Assembly: GCF_050947875.1 (NCBI RefSeq)
Contig: NC_134572.1
Location: forward strand, 117,149,709 to 117,213,708
Source of the DNA: Dermacentor variabilis
Taxonomy: Eukaryota; Arthropoda; Arachnida; Ixodida; Ixodidae
DNA length: 64,000 bases
Direction: 5' to 3'
Shown: positions 9,821-20,095 of the stretch, one piece after another
How positions within the stretch are numbered: the first letter of the stretch is position 1
How the letters are laid out: the number at the start of each line of letters is the position of its first letter
Made by a program: the position numbers and the translations under genes
The notes under the pieces: model-generated
The model's database searches: none
What the model saw: the letters and a program-made list of their open reading frames with translations, nothing else
Told to the model about the DNA's origin: nothing

Positions 9821-12717
9821 ACCAACCCTAACTCGTTCATTCATTCAACCAATTAGTAAAATGAACGTGCAGAAATAATGAGTGACCACAAAAATGCTCT
9901 GTCGAAGCGGCCTGAAATGAACATTCGTAAGTGCATTTAGTGTGAAAATTATGCGCAGCCGACAACTAATGGAAGGTGCGCTTGGCTGCCTTGTCGACAG
10001 ATACTCGTACTTGGACGTTTATCGTTAGTGACGTGCATGCCTTAAAAAAGAAAATGCCGCTCTAGCCTCCATGTCAGTCCAAAGCCTTGGCCAACGGAAA
10101 TAATCGGTATGCGCAGTCCCACCAACGCGTGCGGAATCGCCATCGTAATGTGTTTCGCCAAAGGTGACGCAAGAGGGTTGTTGCAGTGTGCATTGTTATC
10201 ACACGCTTGAGGGGCACATTGTCTATGGTACATTGCAATCGCCACTACCATCGCTGCAGCTTGCAAATTGGAGGGCAAACTGAGGCCCAAGGACTCCTCT
10301 TTCATTCGGTTCCAGGTTCATTTGCTGGAGCCACTAATATGGTATGTCTTCGCAAGCCATTTAGTCTGTCCGAATACTAGGATAGCATACTAAGAGTTTG
10401 CTGGAACCTCGTCATCAACGCTGCGAATAAGCGACATTTTAAAACACCGCAAAATGTTATTGTCTCTGTTGTGCTGAATAACACTAGTCGCTAATATCAA
10501 CATTTTCTAAATATTTGTAGCAGTTAAAACAGTTACTGACATCTACGACAACTAGTGTTTGCCATTCATGCCAATACTCTGACCGCTATAGTTGTACCTC
10601 TCGAAGTTTCATCGTCATCGTTCTTCGTGCTCGTGAACTACTTCAGACACGTGTCTTGACCAATCAACTGTCGTTTGTTGTGCACATTGCTTCTCCCTGT
10701 TACCCTAGCAGTCAGGCAGGTGACGTTTAGTCCGAGCTGCCCAGAGCGCAAGGATCACGCGATGGCTCCCGACAACGCGACATAACGCAGCGGATAAGAC
10801 GTTGACTACACGTGCGGTTTTTTCTGCTTACGCGATTGGCAGCGCCGGGTCACTGCATGGGCCCCCATCGCAGAAGCGCTGACGGTGGATTCTTGAGCGT
10901 GCACCATTTTATTCGAGCTTGCTGATTGGCGCGCGGTCAGGACGCAAACAACATCGCCTTGTCCGTCGTACATGTAGTTCTTTTAGTCCGCGTCTTCGTA
11001 GCGCTCTTTTCATCAAGTATGCAAAACCAACTCGCCCACCTCAAGCTTCTGCAATGAACACGGAATTAAAGCGACATTAAACAAGAGCTTCGCCCTTTCT
11101 GTTTTTTTCTTTTTACCAGCGCTGGAGAAAAGATGCCAAATGTCTGAGTATTGGCGCATGGTACTGCGTGTATATGTACACGCAGTATTGCATAGTATGT
11201 TACATAGTACCATAATATAAGCGCAGTATGAAGAATCAGTGTATTGTATTATGTGCATATCAATGCAGCTGGTCTTTTATACTCAACTGTGAGGTAAGTT
11301 AGACTGCATCGTACAGGAAGCAGGAGACTCTGTCAGACTTCGTGACATTTCTATGTGGCGCCACTTTCTGTAAGAAAGGAAACTCCAATAAATTTCAAAC
11401 CCCTTTTTAGAAAATTAGATCGATATCTAATTTCAGATATCGCTTTAGCACCTGCTTGAGCGATGTCTGAAATGTTGAAAGACCCGGAATGTTGGTTGTG
11501 CACTTTTAGTTGTAAAGCGCCTTGCGGGGAACGTTTTAGCGCGAATGCTGACGAAAGTTTTTAGTAATAGCAGAGATAGAAGCAAATGTAATATTGCGAT
11601 GGTATCGTACGAAAGGGAGGGTTACCCTCCGCGTATGGGCTATCTCCCATTGGCAAGCAACATTCCTCCCTGGCATTCTCCCTTGTCGAAGCCGATAGCC
11701 GACGTGACGTTTACGTCATAACTGATGCCTCCTTTATCTATCTCTATCTTTAATTCTCTATCGCGCATAATTTTGGCGGTTTCGCCATGTTTGTATTGCC
11801 GAGTTTGTTCTGATGGGCATTGCCGAGATGGTGTTTTTTTTTTCTATACTTTTTGTAAGCTACAAGCGCCACTGTGTGACGTATAAGTGCAAACTGTGAC
11901 CGCGCCTTTGTTGGAGTGTAGAAAGGCTCTTCTGAGGAGTAGTGCACCCAGAGGTGAGATCAGATCGGAAGCATCCAGGGAGTTAAGACAGTTCTTTTCA
12001 AGCCGTTGAGCCATAAAGCTTTCTACTCAAATTACTAGAAGGACTGGTTCCTGAGCCCTTAAACAAGCATAGGAATGATGAGAAATACATGGATTTTGCT
12101 GCTGTATTTGGCATGGCTTCGTTAAAGAAGCAAACTGGAGCTTCGTTTATTGCTCCTTTTGGCTGAGGCGCGATGCCTATACCAGTCGCCCATCCTTTTT
12201 GGAACAAAGAAGTATTTAATGCTGGCAAATACTTTATTATGGTATGTAATCTCGACAACAAGAAAAAAACTAATTTCGACACTTCTGAGTACGTGTGTCA
12301 CTAGATCAGGATGGTTTTTGGGCAGTGACACTCGCGAAATTTGGGTGACGGTTTTAGATATTTTAAAGAGTTGGTTCTTATTTGTAACGTTCTGAAACAA
12401 TACTATGGTAGAAATCGGAGATTACATAAGGCTGACCACTGCGATATAACAAATTTGAGGTGACTATATTAGGTTAGAACAAGAACACTGTTGGCTGTTC
12501 GAAGCCCGCGAAGGGGCGAATTTCAGAGAATTTCAGAGAATATCATTCTTATTATGGGTGAAGCACTTACCGGCGGTGCGCGTGGGCGCTAGTCTCAGGT
12601 TCTCAGAAAATAATATACTTTTAGTGTGGACTCCGAGAAAGATCGCACCAACGTGCAACTGCAATCTCGGAAGTGACGCTTTGGGTGGTTAATCGCCGCA
12701 GGCAGTACCATCACACA
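9817..12717. other. No gene or element recognised
   Basis: This is mostly AT-rich unique-looking DNA. Open frames at 10042-10305, 11013-11258, 11750-11947 and 12122-12400 have no recognisable domain. A short direct repeat (gaatttcagagaatttcagagaat) lies near 12520. Confidence 0.5.
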
Positions 12718-12763
12718 TTGACATTCTGCGCAGCCGCTTTAACGCGGCTGCGCAGAATGTCAA
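12718..12763. repeat. Perfect hairpin: 20-bp arms, 6-base loop
   Basis: The arm ttgacattctgcgcagccgc at 12718-12737 is followed by the loop tttaac and the exact reverse complement at 12744-12763. The GC-rich inner stem would be very stable. There is no T-run after it, so a bacterial-type terminator is not implied. Confidence 0.9.
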
Positions 12764-12973
12764 AGCGCTGCATTCAATCCTGTAAGAATTATTATTTGTG
12801 TGCGGACTGACGCTATTGGTAGCCTGTAGTACATAGTAGACTGCGCTTTACGAGAAACTTGTTTGTCAATTTGCACCGTGAATGATTTTGCCCCACAATG
12901 ATTTATGCTGCATAAGCCAATGCATATGTCTTCGCCCATTGTTTCTGCCGTTGTCAACAAATAGGTAGCTACG

Positions 12974-12986
12974 AAAGTACGCCCGG
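12974..12986. repeat. Left target duplication of the SINE at 12987
   Basis: The 13 bases aaagtacgcccgg are repeated without mismatch at 13227-13239, on the other side of the SINE. Confidence 0.85.
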
Positions 12987-13226
12987 ACCCGCCGTGGTTG
13001 CTCAGTGGCTATGGTGTTGAGCTGCTGAGCACGAGGTCGCGGGATCGAATCCCGGCCACGGCGGCCGCATTTCGATGGGGGCGAAATGCGAAAACACCCG
13101 TGTGCTTAGATTTAGGGGCACGTTAAAGAACCCCAGGTGGTCAAAATTTCCGGAGTCCTCCACTACGGCGTGCCTCATAATCAGAAAGTGGTTTTGGCAC
13201 GTAAAACCCCAAATATTAATATTATT
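12987..13226 (+). mobile_element. tRNA-derived SINE, well preserved, with 13-bp target duplication
   Basis: The head reads like a tRNA with internal Pol III promoter boxes: A box within ggttgctcagtgg and B box ggatcgaatcc. After it comes a conserved body (tttcgatgggggcgaaatg, cacgttaaagaacccc, ctccactacggcgtgcctc, ggcacgtaaaacccc) and an A/T-rich tail. A perfect 13-bp duplication flanks it, so the insertion is fairly young. SINEs encode no enzyme and depend on LINE proteins. tRNA-derived SINEs of this kind (such as Ruka) are described in ixodid ticks; assignment to a named family is not attempted. Confidence 0.92.
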
Positions 13227-13631
13227 AAAGTACGCCCGGGAATTTTCTGCTATATATTCCGCTGATACGTACTTTCTTTCTTACTTCATTTGCTAATGAC
13301 TCCTACAGAACGTTGTACAGCGCTTGAGATCCTTGCAATACAATTGAAATGTCGAACAGGTGGCATGCACAGCAACGCCTGTGTCGTGGTCTTGTCGGCA
13401 CCATGCGTACTGTTATGTCAAGACTCCAGATATGCAACAATCTTCATTGAGGGATGTCCTAGAACTTTTATACGATATCGACGTGCGCCTGTGCAATCTT
13501 CCAGAATTGATAGTGCATGTCAGCACCCTCCTAATCAGTGGTCATCTTCCCGTCTTTCCTTGTCCCTTTACCCTTGTGCAGAGCAGCTGGCTAGAGCACG
13601 CTAGCTCCGACCGACCTCTCTGCCTTCTCAT

Positions 13632-13633
<2 letters not shown>

Positions 13634-13709
<76 letters not shown>
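13634..13709. repeat. (AT)n microsatellite
   Basis: There are about 38 uninterrupted AT dinucleotides. Tyr-Ile frames across it are artefacts. A second impure CT-rich tract lies at 13836-13869. Confidence 0.95.
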
Positions 13710-13711
<2 letters not shown>

Positions 13712-13869
13712 TATTCGGCGATTGCGTTCGGTTCACTTATGGAGAAGCTCTGATCGCGAATCGCTCGAAGAGAAACCGACAAGCAGGGACCGTGCACGAA
13801 AGTTCGGAGTTTGTCGCACTGTCCTTCCTTTCCTCTCTCTCTCTCTTTCTCTCTCGCTCTCTCTCTATT

Positions 13870-16559
13870 GGTGCTTGTATGGCCATTTTTCTTTTTCATG
13901 AAACCCTGATCCATCTCCTCTTCGGAAATGTCTGGCGCTGATGTAAGCGGAAGGCAGCGGAGCACAAGGTCGCGTCGGTGGGACAAGCCAGCTCGTCGCC
14001 AGGACTGGTCTCAGCTGAGCTCGTAAAGAACAGGAACCATCGGCGCCCTTTCCGCGCATCCCCGCTTTTTTTCACTCACCGGCGCGTATTTATGAAGCAC
14101 TTGCACACGCCTAGTCTCACGCAACACTGGCGCTGCTGAGCGCGTGGGACGACTCGCTGAAATTAGTCCCGTCGCCGCACCAAGCTACAACATCGTCACT
14201 TGGAGGTTGGACTGTATTTCACGTGCGACGCTTCAAGACTTTATAACAGCCCGGGAAGGAATGCAAGTGCAGATGAAGTAGCCTTGCGCAGGCAATCTGG
14301 GCGTAGTCTTGCGTGGTTGGAACGACAGCTCGCCTCCTGACACGGCAGCTTTGACTGCGCTGCGTCTAAGTTTGCGCTACCGATGCGGGCTCAAAGACCT
14401 TGGCCTTGTTCCATCTACCACAAGGCCCCCAGAATGTAGGTGATGAGACTGGGGAGCATCAGCGTGGTGACAACGGCGTCCCTGTCTCCTGACAGAAACA
14501 AACACACAGAAAAGGGGACCAGAAACAAGAGTTGCCACCACCGGTGGTCGAGAGACGTTGTCTCGGCTTCGGCCTAATGCTTTTGAGGAATACCGAAGCG
14601 ACGCTTGTTGTTTTCCTTTCGAAATAGCTGGACGGTTTCCCCCCTGGCCTTGCAGCTGGCATCCTTCTCTCGCCTTCCTTTCAGATAACCTTGTCACGGT
14701 TACTCGCACCGGCTCCGCTTTGACGAAAGACCACGCGGTATATATTTAGATTACTGCCGCAGAAATGGATTGTTGCCCGTGTTTTCATGCTTTCGTTCTA
14801 TATTTGCGTGGCGCTCGACCTTTTTGGACGAGTAGCAACGCATGCACGTGTCTCCCAAGCCGACGTGGAAGGCAAAGTCCTCCGCAAGCTTCTCAAGTTG
14901 ACAAATACGGCGAGGTTCATTTTCGCATTTATCTCGAACAGCTTTTGCAAGCCTGCTTGCGCCTCGTGAACGGCTTTTAACATGACAAGTGAGCTACTGT
15001 TATCTGGTAATGGGTAACGTACAAGGGCGATGTGGAATAGTTTCAACTATAGCTTCCCGTTGTCACCAACATTTTTTTAAAAATTTCTTCATTGTAAGGA
15101 TGACGTGACAGCGGCCGATGTTGACGGTGGCCGACGTGGTTGTCATCGGCCCGATACTTTTATTCGAGAAGCCCGAAGGGTGATCAGGGCGGCTGCTACG
15201 GTGTCCAGCCCAGCCGAGAGCGAGACGGCATTTTCCTAACTCGTGCACGCTCGCGGGCAAATCTACCAAGCTCCATGGCTGTGATTTTGAAGTATGATGG
15301 ATGGCAAATATAATGACGATACCTTGATGAACAACAAACTACACTATTTCCTTCTTTTGGCAGGACAAAATTGTGTGGTTCTAAAAGCCTAGTGATCTAG
15401 TTCAATGAATAGCTGCTGTATCTGGTGCTCTTTCATCAAGTTGCGCTTCGCAGACCCTTGTTGCGGCTCGAAGTTGCGTTTGAGCCAGGAATCCGCCAGG
15501 CTCACTGACGAGTGCGTCCAGTTGTAGCAATGACAGAAAAGGGTTTATTTTACATTATTTACACTGACTCCAGATACGGAAGCCCATTCCATGTAGGAGC
15601 ATAGTGAACGTCTGAGTTCACATCAGGACACGTCAGCACCTCCCACTGCACCAAAAGTCTTCGCTTTTAATACCGCCGTCATCCCTAGATCACTAGACTA
15701 GGGAATCTGAGGGCTGTATCGCGGCCAGTCACAATCGTCGAATCGGTCGCAATATCCCGCCCATGATATGGCGCCATTCCACCGAATCCCGTCTCCAATG
15801 TTGTGCTTTCGCTCTAGTATATTTTGCAACATGGGAATCCGAGGTCGAAGCCGTTCCCACGGTAGCATTCGATGTTGACCCATTTGATCAGTTAGTTCAG
15901 GTTGCCAGTTTCAGGGGGAGGGGTCTCTTGCTGACTCGTCAACAGTCGGCGTAAACGTTGCTTTGACTTCTGGATAGGCGCTGATAGATTGGTGGGGTTG
16001 CCTCGTAGCAAACGTCTAATTAGTGCCCTTGGCCGCATTGAGATGTAACACACTCAATTGTCCGCGACAGTGTTCGCAGGACATGAAGACCATTTCAGAG
16101 ATGTACCATCTATAAAAAGAGGGAGGCGATGACTGGCTTCGCATATAAAACGACCTTATCTGTGTGAAGCATTGCTCCTCAGTTGCACTGAGGCCGAAGA
16201 GAAAGGAAGAAAGTCGAGCTGGTACTGAATTGGACGTGAAAAACTTTGACGTTCTTCACTAGAACCTTACATCAGCACGCTTGTTCTTGTCATGCCACAA
16301 TTTTGTCGTTTTCTTTAGAGTTCAAGTGACGAGCAGTTAAAGAACAAGTCCCTCAGATTTAAATAAAGCACCTTGCCATACGTTACGGCCCGAGCATTAC
16401 GCGCTTTCCGTCCCTTTTACACAATCAGTTGAACGAGGTTTACAAACAGCGCGTCTTAATAAAATGTGCAAGACTCAACGAGTCCGCGTTTGCTAAATGT
16501 TGACAATCGCCTGTCTGTAACGAGATATTTGCCTGTATCGCGATCACCGGCAGCATAGC
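13870..16559. other. No gene recognised
   Basis: No domain-bearing frame or confident repeat was found. The segment around 15380-15700 has a reverse-strand AATAAA near 15545-15555 and might be part of a retroelement end, but I saw no paired repeat. The frame at 14377-14709 (minus) has no family motif. Confidence 0.4.
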
Positions 16560-17720
16560 GAGCACATGCATCGCCTCCGCTCATTGAGACGGCAACGACG
16601 TTCCAGCTTCGCGAGGCGCTCCAAGCTAAGCGTCGACCGAGAAAGAGGTAAATGTTTTTCTCCGCATCCCCGCGGCGGCATCCTTCAGTACTTTCAGACT
16701 GTTACGTCTCCGTCTAAACTTTTCCCTGTGCGAGCAGGCCGGGCATCTGGCATCGTCGCTGTGCTCGTGTCTTTCCCTCCCTCGCCATCCTCACAGGAAT
16801 GAGCCGAACGCGAGTTTCTCGGGGGAGGTCGCTTTTTAAAGCCACCCTGGAGAGCGTCCAGGCTCAACCCCGGCTCGGGGGAGTCTCGAAGACGAAAAAA
16901 GAGGAGGATTCCCGAAAAACAAAGAGAAACTCAAAGAAAAATAATGTAAGAGCTCCGCGCCTGGAGTCATATCTGAACCTCGCAGCTACCGCCTCCACCA
17001 ACAGAGCCTGCCGTCACACTGCTGTATTGCCGCCTCCATGTTTGTTCCTTCTCCTCGACCCCCCTCCACCCCCACCCCCACTTTGCCACTGGGGCAAGCG
17101 AGCCAAGCTCGCCCACCCTTACATGTCTGCCTCCTCCTCTCCTGCTTATTTCCTGCCCTCTCTTTCTCCCTCTCCTCTCTGGCATAAGGGCTTCCTCATC
17201 TTCCGAGAGGCGCACGCGGCCGGGAAAAAAAAGGGCGCCGTTCTCTTTTTTTCCAAAACAACGTGACTCTCCTGGAACTCCTCCTCCTTCTCCACCTCAT
17301 TATCATCTCTTCAGCTGTTCTTCGACCACCGGCAACAACCGCCTCTGCGCGGTAGTGATACAGCTTCAACAAACCCTGCAGATGCATTCGACAGCAGCCG
17401 CAGCCACCAGCATCCGCCTGGGAGACCCGTGAACGAGCGCAGGAGCGCGAGAAAACATCCTTTAGAATCATCGGAGTAGGTGCGCGTGCCTAGGAGCTAC
17501 CGGAGCGAGAAAAAAGAAGATAAAGAGCGGTTCTGTTTTGCTCGGCGGTGTGTTGTGGTCAGTGCTCCTGCCCGGAGGAAGTGGTTTTGTTTACGGCGGG
17601 CCACCGGAGACGCCGAAGCGGCCTTGGGTGCAAAGGGGCGTCTCCCCTCCACTCCTCTTCGAGCCTTTATTTTATACCTCCAGCTCCTGACTGCCTTTAG
17701 CAATGGATGTCCTAATGCAG
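16560..17720 (+). promoter_or_regulatory. GC-rich, CpG-bearing stretch; possible promoter and first exon
   Basis: Base composition rises well above the flanks, with many CG dinucleotides (for example 16560-16640, 16800-16880 and 17370-17620) and several C- and A-rich tracts. A short frame starting at ATG 17703 (MDVLMQ) is followed at once by caggtcggt, which could be a splice donor. No coding homology is recognised and no TATA box is certain. A promoter reading is inference from composition only. Confidence 0.2.
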
Positions 17721-18009
17721 GTCGGTTTGATTTTGAATTTCAGCATGAGGGCAATTTTCTTCTTTTTTTCCTGTTTCACTTTGCGTTTGTGCCGGTAAGA
17801 AACGGGGTATTCACTAATTAGCCTAAAAAAGTGGGGTAGGAGATCATTTAGGCTTATTCGTTTCTCATTCATTGTCACTCAGCACAGGGCGCTATCTTCC
17901 TGGCATCGGTTTTGTGAAATACATGTTGGGTCACTCGAAAACCCTCAGTTTGTTTGCATCAGGCTCACAGTGATCAACATAAGCATTAGAGTCACGGCGG
18001 CCATCTCAT

Positions 18010-18165
18010 TGTCTTCGTTACTTGGTGTTGTGGCTTTTTTTGTTTCGAACCGCACAAGACCACATGGACAATTCGACTGTCTTTATTACTTGATGTTGCG
18101 GTTTATTCTTTTAGTTTATAAACCGTATAAGACTTAATTTAGAAACCATATAAGACCACATGTAC
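18010..18165. repeat. Diverged direct duplication
   Basis: Two blocks share the order gtcttcgttacttggtgttg...aaccg..agaccacatggac (about 18010-18067) and gtctttattacttgatgttg...aacc.tataagaccacatgtac (about 18079-18165). The second is longer by an internal repeat of the ataagac segment. Confidence 0.5.
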
Positions 18166-18372
18166 TATTGCGAAGTATTTCGGTTCTACGTTCAGTACAA
18201 TTTCAATTTGCAGCGAAATTGTGGCTAACCCATCCGTAAATTGTTTACCATGTAATGACCAAGCATGAGATCCGCACTGCTGCTGAAACATGTGCAAACA
18301 GTACGAGCGCAAATCATACAGTCTTTACCCCCGCCCCCTCCCCCCTTTTTTTTTGCCATAAGAACAGCTGTA

Positions 18373-19664
18373 CAGGGTTTGTCCGAAAAGGAAGGTCAGT
18401 GATTATATTGTGAAGCTACTGTGCGTCGCTTTACATAGGACAGTTGGGATTGGTGAAGGCGGAAGTTAGACTATGCACGGGTGGTCGCTCAGTCGCCCGC
18501 GACGATCTGGAGAGGAAAGACAGGCTCTTTCGTGAAGCTAGTTTTCATTTCCCATGCAAGTCGTAATGCAGCACTCGTTGGAACAAAGAATTGCCATCTA
18601 GTTTTGAGTAAAACTCGGCAAGTCCTCTGTGGAAAATTTTCCTATGATAAAGACGGCATTTGGTGATAATTGTTTGTCGGGAATTCAAGTCTGTGCCGGT
18701 AGCACGAGGCCTTTTTAGAAAGTCGTGAAGAGGTCAGTAATGAAACCCGCGCTGGGCGACCATCACCGACAAAAATGTCATGCGTGTGAGCGATCTTTCG
18801 GACTCGGACCGTCGTTTGAGTGCCCATTTTATGGGACAGATATATAGTAAACATTCCAAAAAGTACCGTTCGCGAGATTTTGACGAATAACTCGCAGATG
18901 TCAAAAGTGTGCGTGAAGATTGTGCCCAATTTGTTAACGGACGACGAAAATCGCGACGAGTTGAAACATGCCAGGAACTTTGGGACTTGTGTGAAAGTGA
19001 CCCCCCACTTTTTAGACAACGTCATCACAGCTGACGAGTCTTGGGTGTTTGAATACGACCCCGAAACAAAAAGGCAAAGTGCCGAGCGGCACAGCTCGGC
19101 GCCCCTTCGCCATAAGAAGGCCAGACTGAGCAAGTCAAAGGTCGAGACCATGCTCATTGTGTTCTTTGACATCAAAGGGCTCGTCCACCGTGAGTTTGTA
19201 GCACATGACACAACCGCAAACGCCAAATTCTACGTGGAAGTGCTTAAGAGACTCAAACGAAGAGTCCATCGCGCACGGCCTGACATGCAGGAGGATTAAA
19301 AACTTCACCATGACAAAGTGCCAGCCCACACCGCCTTCCTCATGACCCCCTGCCTGGTCAAATCAAGAGTGCCAACGGTTCCCCAGCCACCCTGTTACCC
19401 TGACGTGGCTCTCCCAGACTTAACTTCCGTGAGAAGGCATCATTTCGGAACAGTTGACAAAGTCAAAGAGGCTTGCGCCAAGGCTCTAAAGGACATTCCG
19501 TAGGCGGCCTACCGTGACGCCTTCGATGCCTGAAAATCTCGTTGGAAGCGATGTATCGACGCAGGAGGGGCCTATTTTGAAACATTTTAATGTGTTGTTC
19601 TGATCTGACCAATGTTTTTTTTTTTTTAATCGGCTCATTGACGTTACTTCTCGGACATACTCTG
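18373..19664 (+). mobile_element. Mariner transposon, complete ends, inactive
   Basis: The element is about 1.29 kb, normal for mariner. The left terminal repeat starts cagggtttgtccgaaaagg and the right end is its inverted partner (reverse complement begins cagagtatgtccgagaag), 23 of 29 positions matching. TA lies at each outer border (18371-18372 and 19665-19666), as expected for mariner/Tc1 target duplication. The internal transposase is broken, so it cannot move itself. Confidence 0.88.
18725..19530 (+). pseudogene. Mariner transposase pseudogene (D34D catalytic triad still visible)
   Basis: Mariner transposase cuts and rejoins the element using three acidic residues. Visible pieces in one frame: EEVSNETRAGRPS near 18727, then ILTNNSQMSKVCVKIVP, TADESWVFEYDPETK (first Asp at 19033), FFDIKGLVHREFV, LHHDKVPAHTA (second Asp at 19312) and YPDVALPD (third Asp at 19417). 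There are 34 residues between the second and third Asp, the mariner D34D signature. Stops interrupt the frame upstream of 18820 and at 19297-19299, just before the second catalytic block. The N-terminal DNA-binding part before 18725 is too decayed to follow. The ORF starting at 18820 is therefore an internal fragment and not a natural start. Confidence 0.88.
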
Positions 19665-19710
19665 TAAATACGAAGTCAGCATATTCATTCCTAGCGGTGG
19701 ACCTTTTTTG

Positions 19711-19800
19711 GACCGGTGGTGGTGGTGATAAACTTTAATAAATATTGAGCGATATCTTAAGCTATTCCTGGGTTGGCCCTTGGTCTCGTGAAGTGGCCGG
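19711..19800 (-). mobile_element. LINE 3' end with (ACC)n tail
   Basis: The plus strand reads ggtggtggtggtgataaactttaataaatattgagcgatatctt. On the minus strand this is a 3' UTR ending in AATAAA-like signals and a (CACCAC)n tail, a pattern of tick LINE 3' ends. No coding sequence is left. It lies between the mariner and the next transposase fragment. Confidence 0.45.
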
Positions 19801-19835
19801 CAGTTCCGGCATGGCGCTGCTGTCAGTTGTTGGAG

Positions 19836-20095
19836 ATGGCGGTTGTGCTTCACACGTCCGCGGCGTATAAGCAACAAAGCGTAATTCGTTTTCTATGGAG
19901 AAAGGGACGAACGCCCGTCAAAATCGATAGGGAAATGCAGCCCACATGTGGGGAAAGATGTGTCGTTTTGAGAAGTGAGTTTGCAAAAGGCCGTGAAGGC
20001 TTGCATGACAATGAGCGTTAGGGGAGGCCGCTTGCGTCGCTGACTGACAAGAACATGGCACAGGGGCATCTCAAATTTAGTGCTGCGATGCGACA
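19836..20095 (+). pseudogene. N-terminal fragment of a second mariner-like transposase
   Basis: From ATG 19836 the frame reads MAVVLHTSAAYKQQSVIRFL, then WRKGRTPVKIDREM and SEFAKGREGLHDNER. This fits the N-terminal helix-turn-helix of mariner-family transposases (pattern: Q..vIrFLw.eG..p.eI...l, then W...F..GR..vhD..R.GRP). A TAG at 20019-20021 sits where a Ser is usual (ER-stop-GRP), and the frame goes on with GRPLASLTDKNMAQ. No catalytic part follows. It differs from the element at 18373, so it is another insertion or a relic with no ends. Confidence 0.65.

Noticed and set aside
12718..12763. Transcription terminator
   Set aside because: No following T-tract and no gene upstream; intrinsic terminators are not expected in this genome.
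15380..15720. Possible LTR (reverse-strand AATAAA, GC-rich flank)
   Set aside because: No second copy, no TG...CA borders with duplication, and no gag-pol between.
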